A DNA stretch of 6,826 bases. Source: an uncultured Atopobium sp. (GTDB taxonomy: Bacteria > Actinomycetota > Coriobacteriia > Coriobacteriales > Atopobiaceae). Each line of letters starts with the position of its first letter. Position 1 is the first letter of the stretch. This document shows positions 6,400-6,826 of this stretch, one piece after another. Where the stretch lies: contig CAMQEO010000062.1 in the NCBI GenBank assembly GCA_946999785.1, positions 1 through 6,826 on the forward strand. Reading direction: 5' to 3'. Made by a program: the position numbers and the translations under genes. The notes under the pieces are model-generated. The model was given only the letters and a program-made list of their open reading frames with translations. It was not told the DNA's origin and searched no databases.

Positions 6400-6573
6400 G
6401 GGCTTATTGTAGGCTTACTAAGCACGAGAAGATGAATGCAAGTCTGTCGTGAATTGACCTAGATTTTTTCTTCTTAGGGTCTATAAGTACTTGAATAAAG
6501 GTTGAGTTTACCTTCCTTGATGCAGTGTAATGAAAATAGACGGGTAAACAACGTATATAGAACAAATAAAGGC

Positions 6574-6602
6574 TAGCCAACATAGAAATTATCTTGTATA
6601 AT
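6574..6602 (+). promoter_or_regulatory. Probable promoter of the GACA-repeat unit
   Basis: TATAAT at 6597-6602 is a perfect -10. TAGCCA at 6574-6579, 17 bp upstream, matches four of six -35 bases. Initiation near 6609 would give a leader of about 34 nt before the small ORF at 6643. Between 6400 and 6573 I see only a 7-bp inverted repeat (GTTTACC 6506-6512, GGTAAAC 6543-6549) and no gene. Confidence 0.45.
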
Positions 6603-6642
6603 CAGCCTTATTAAAGTTATACATAAAAAGGTTGACAAGGCT

Positions 6643-6747
<105 letters not shown>

Positions 6748-6759
6748 AATTTTTTAATC

Positions 6760-6807
6760 GGCAGAAATATATACCTAATGGATAGGTACGTGTTTCTGCC
6801 TATTTTT
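6760..6807 (+). terminator. Strong rho-independent terminator after the GACA-repeat unit
   Basis: GGCAGAAA (6760-6767) pairs with TTTCTGCC (6793-6800). Inside, TACCTA (6772-6777) pairs with TAGGTA (6783-6788) around the loop ATGGA; TATA and CGTG between them form mostly weak pairs. TA and five T residues follow (6803-6807). The long stem with its T tract fits rightward termination. On the minus strand the bases after the stem are A-rich, so leftward function is unlikely. Confidence 0.75.
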
Positions 6808-6826
6808 ATGCAATTATTCAAAACGT

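Noticed and set aside
6394..6422. AATAAG/CTTATT and GCTTA/TAAGC palindromes after the EF-G-like gene as a terminator
   Set aside because: The stems are AT-rich with loops of one to four bases and no T run follows, so they do not make a credible terminator.

Overview
The window looks like chromosomal DNA from a low-to-mid GC Gram-positive bacterium. The FusA2-type EF-G paralogue and its codon use suggest Actinomycetota, perhaps class Coriobacteriia, but this is inferred from family resemblance only. Three long genes are clear: an antibiotic-resistance-type ABC-F ATPase (236-1675, minus), an RlmD/RlmCD/TrmA-family RNA uracil-5-methyltransferase (2043-3668, minus) and an EF-G-like translational GTPase (4182-6254, plus). 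All three products act on the ribosome or on RNA, though nothing shows that they work as one system.

Left part (1-1850): a rho-independent terminator at 137-163 points rightward, so a plus-strand gene probably ends at or before the left edge. The ABC-F gene follows and is visibly AT-richer than its neighbours, which suggests acquisition. Its upstream region has an extended -10 promoter, a nine-codon leader ORF with its own Shine-Dalgarno (SD) sequence, and two leader segments that can each form 9 bp with the ABC-F SD/start region. A competing hairpin overlaps one of these segments. This is the layout of drug-inducible translational attenuation.

Middle part (1850-4181): a short gap with small direct and inverted repeats, where base composition shifts, separates the ABC-F gene from the methyltransferase. 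The methyltransferase keeps its SAM and catalytic motifs but has a degenerate N-terminal Fe-S motif, a basic N-terminal extension and two insertions. The 513-bp divergent gap before the EF-G-like gene holds a possible broken small gene, interrupted at a 13-bp repeat with 20-bp offset.

Right part (4182-6826): the EF-G-like GTPase has a well-kept C-terminal half but altered GTPase motifs (DAPC, NRLD and GAC in place of DTPG, NKxD and GSA). Downstream, a compact unit contains a promoter, an SD, a small ORF running into 14 copies of a GACA tetranucleotide, and a strong rho-independent terminator. The tetranucleotide tract is a candidate phase-variation switch. The best leads are the ABC-F attenuator, the GACA-repeat unit and the divergent GTPase motifs.
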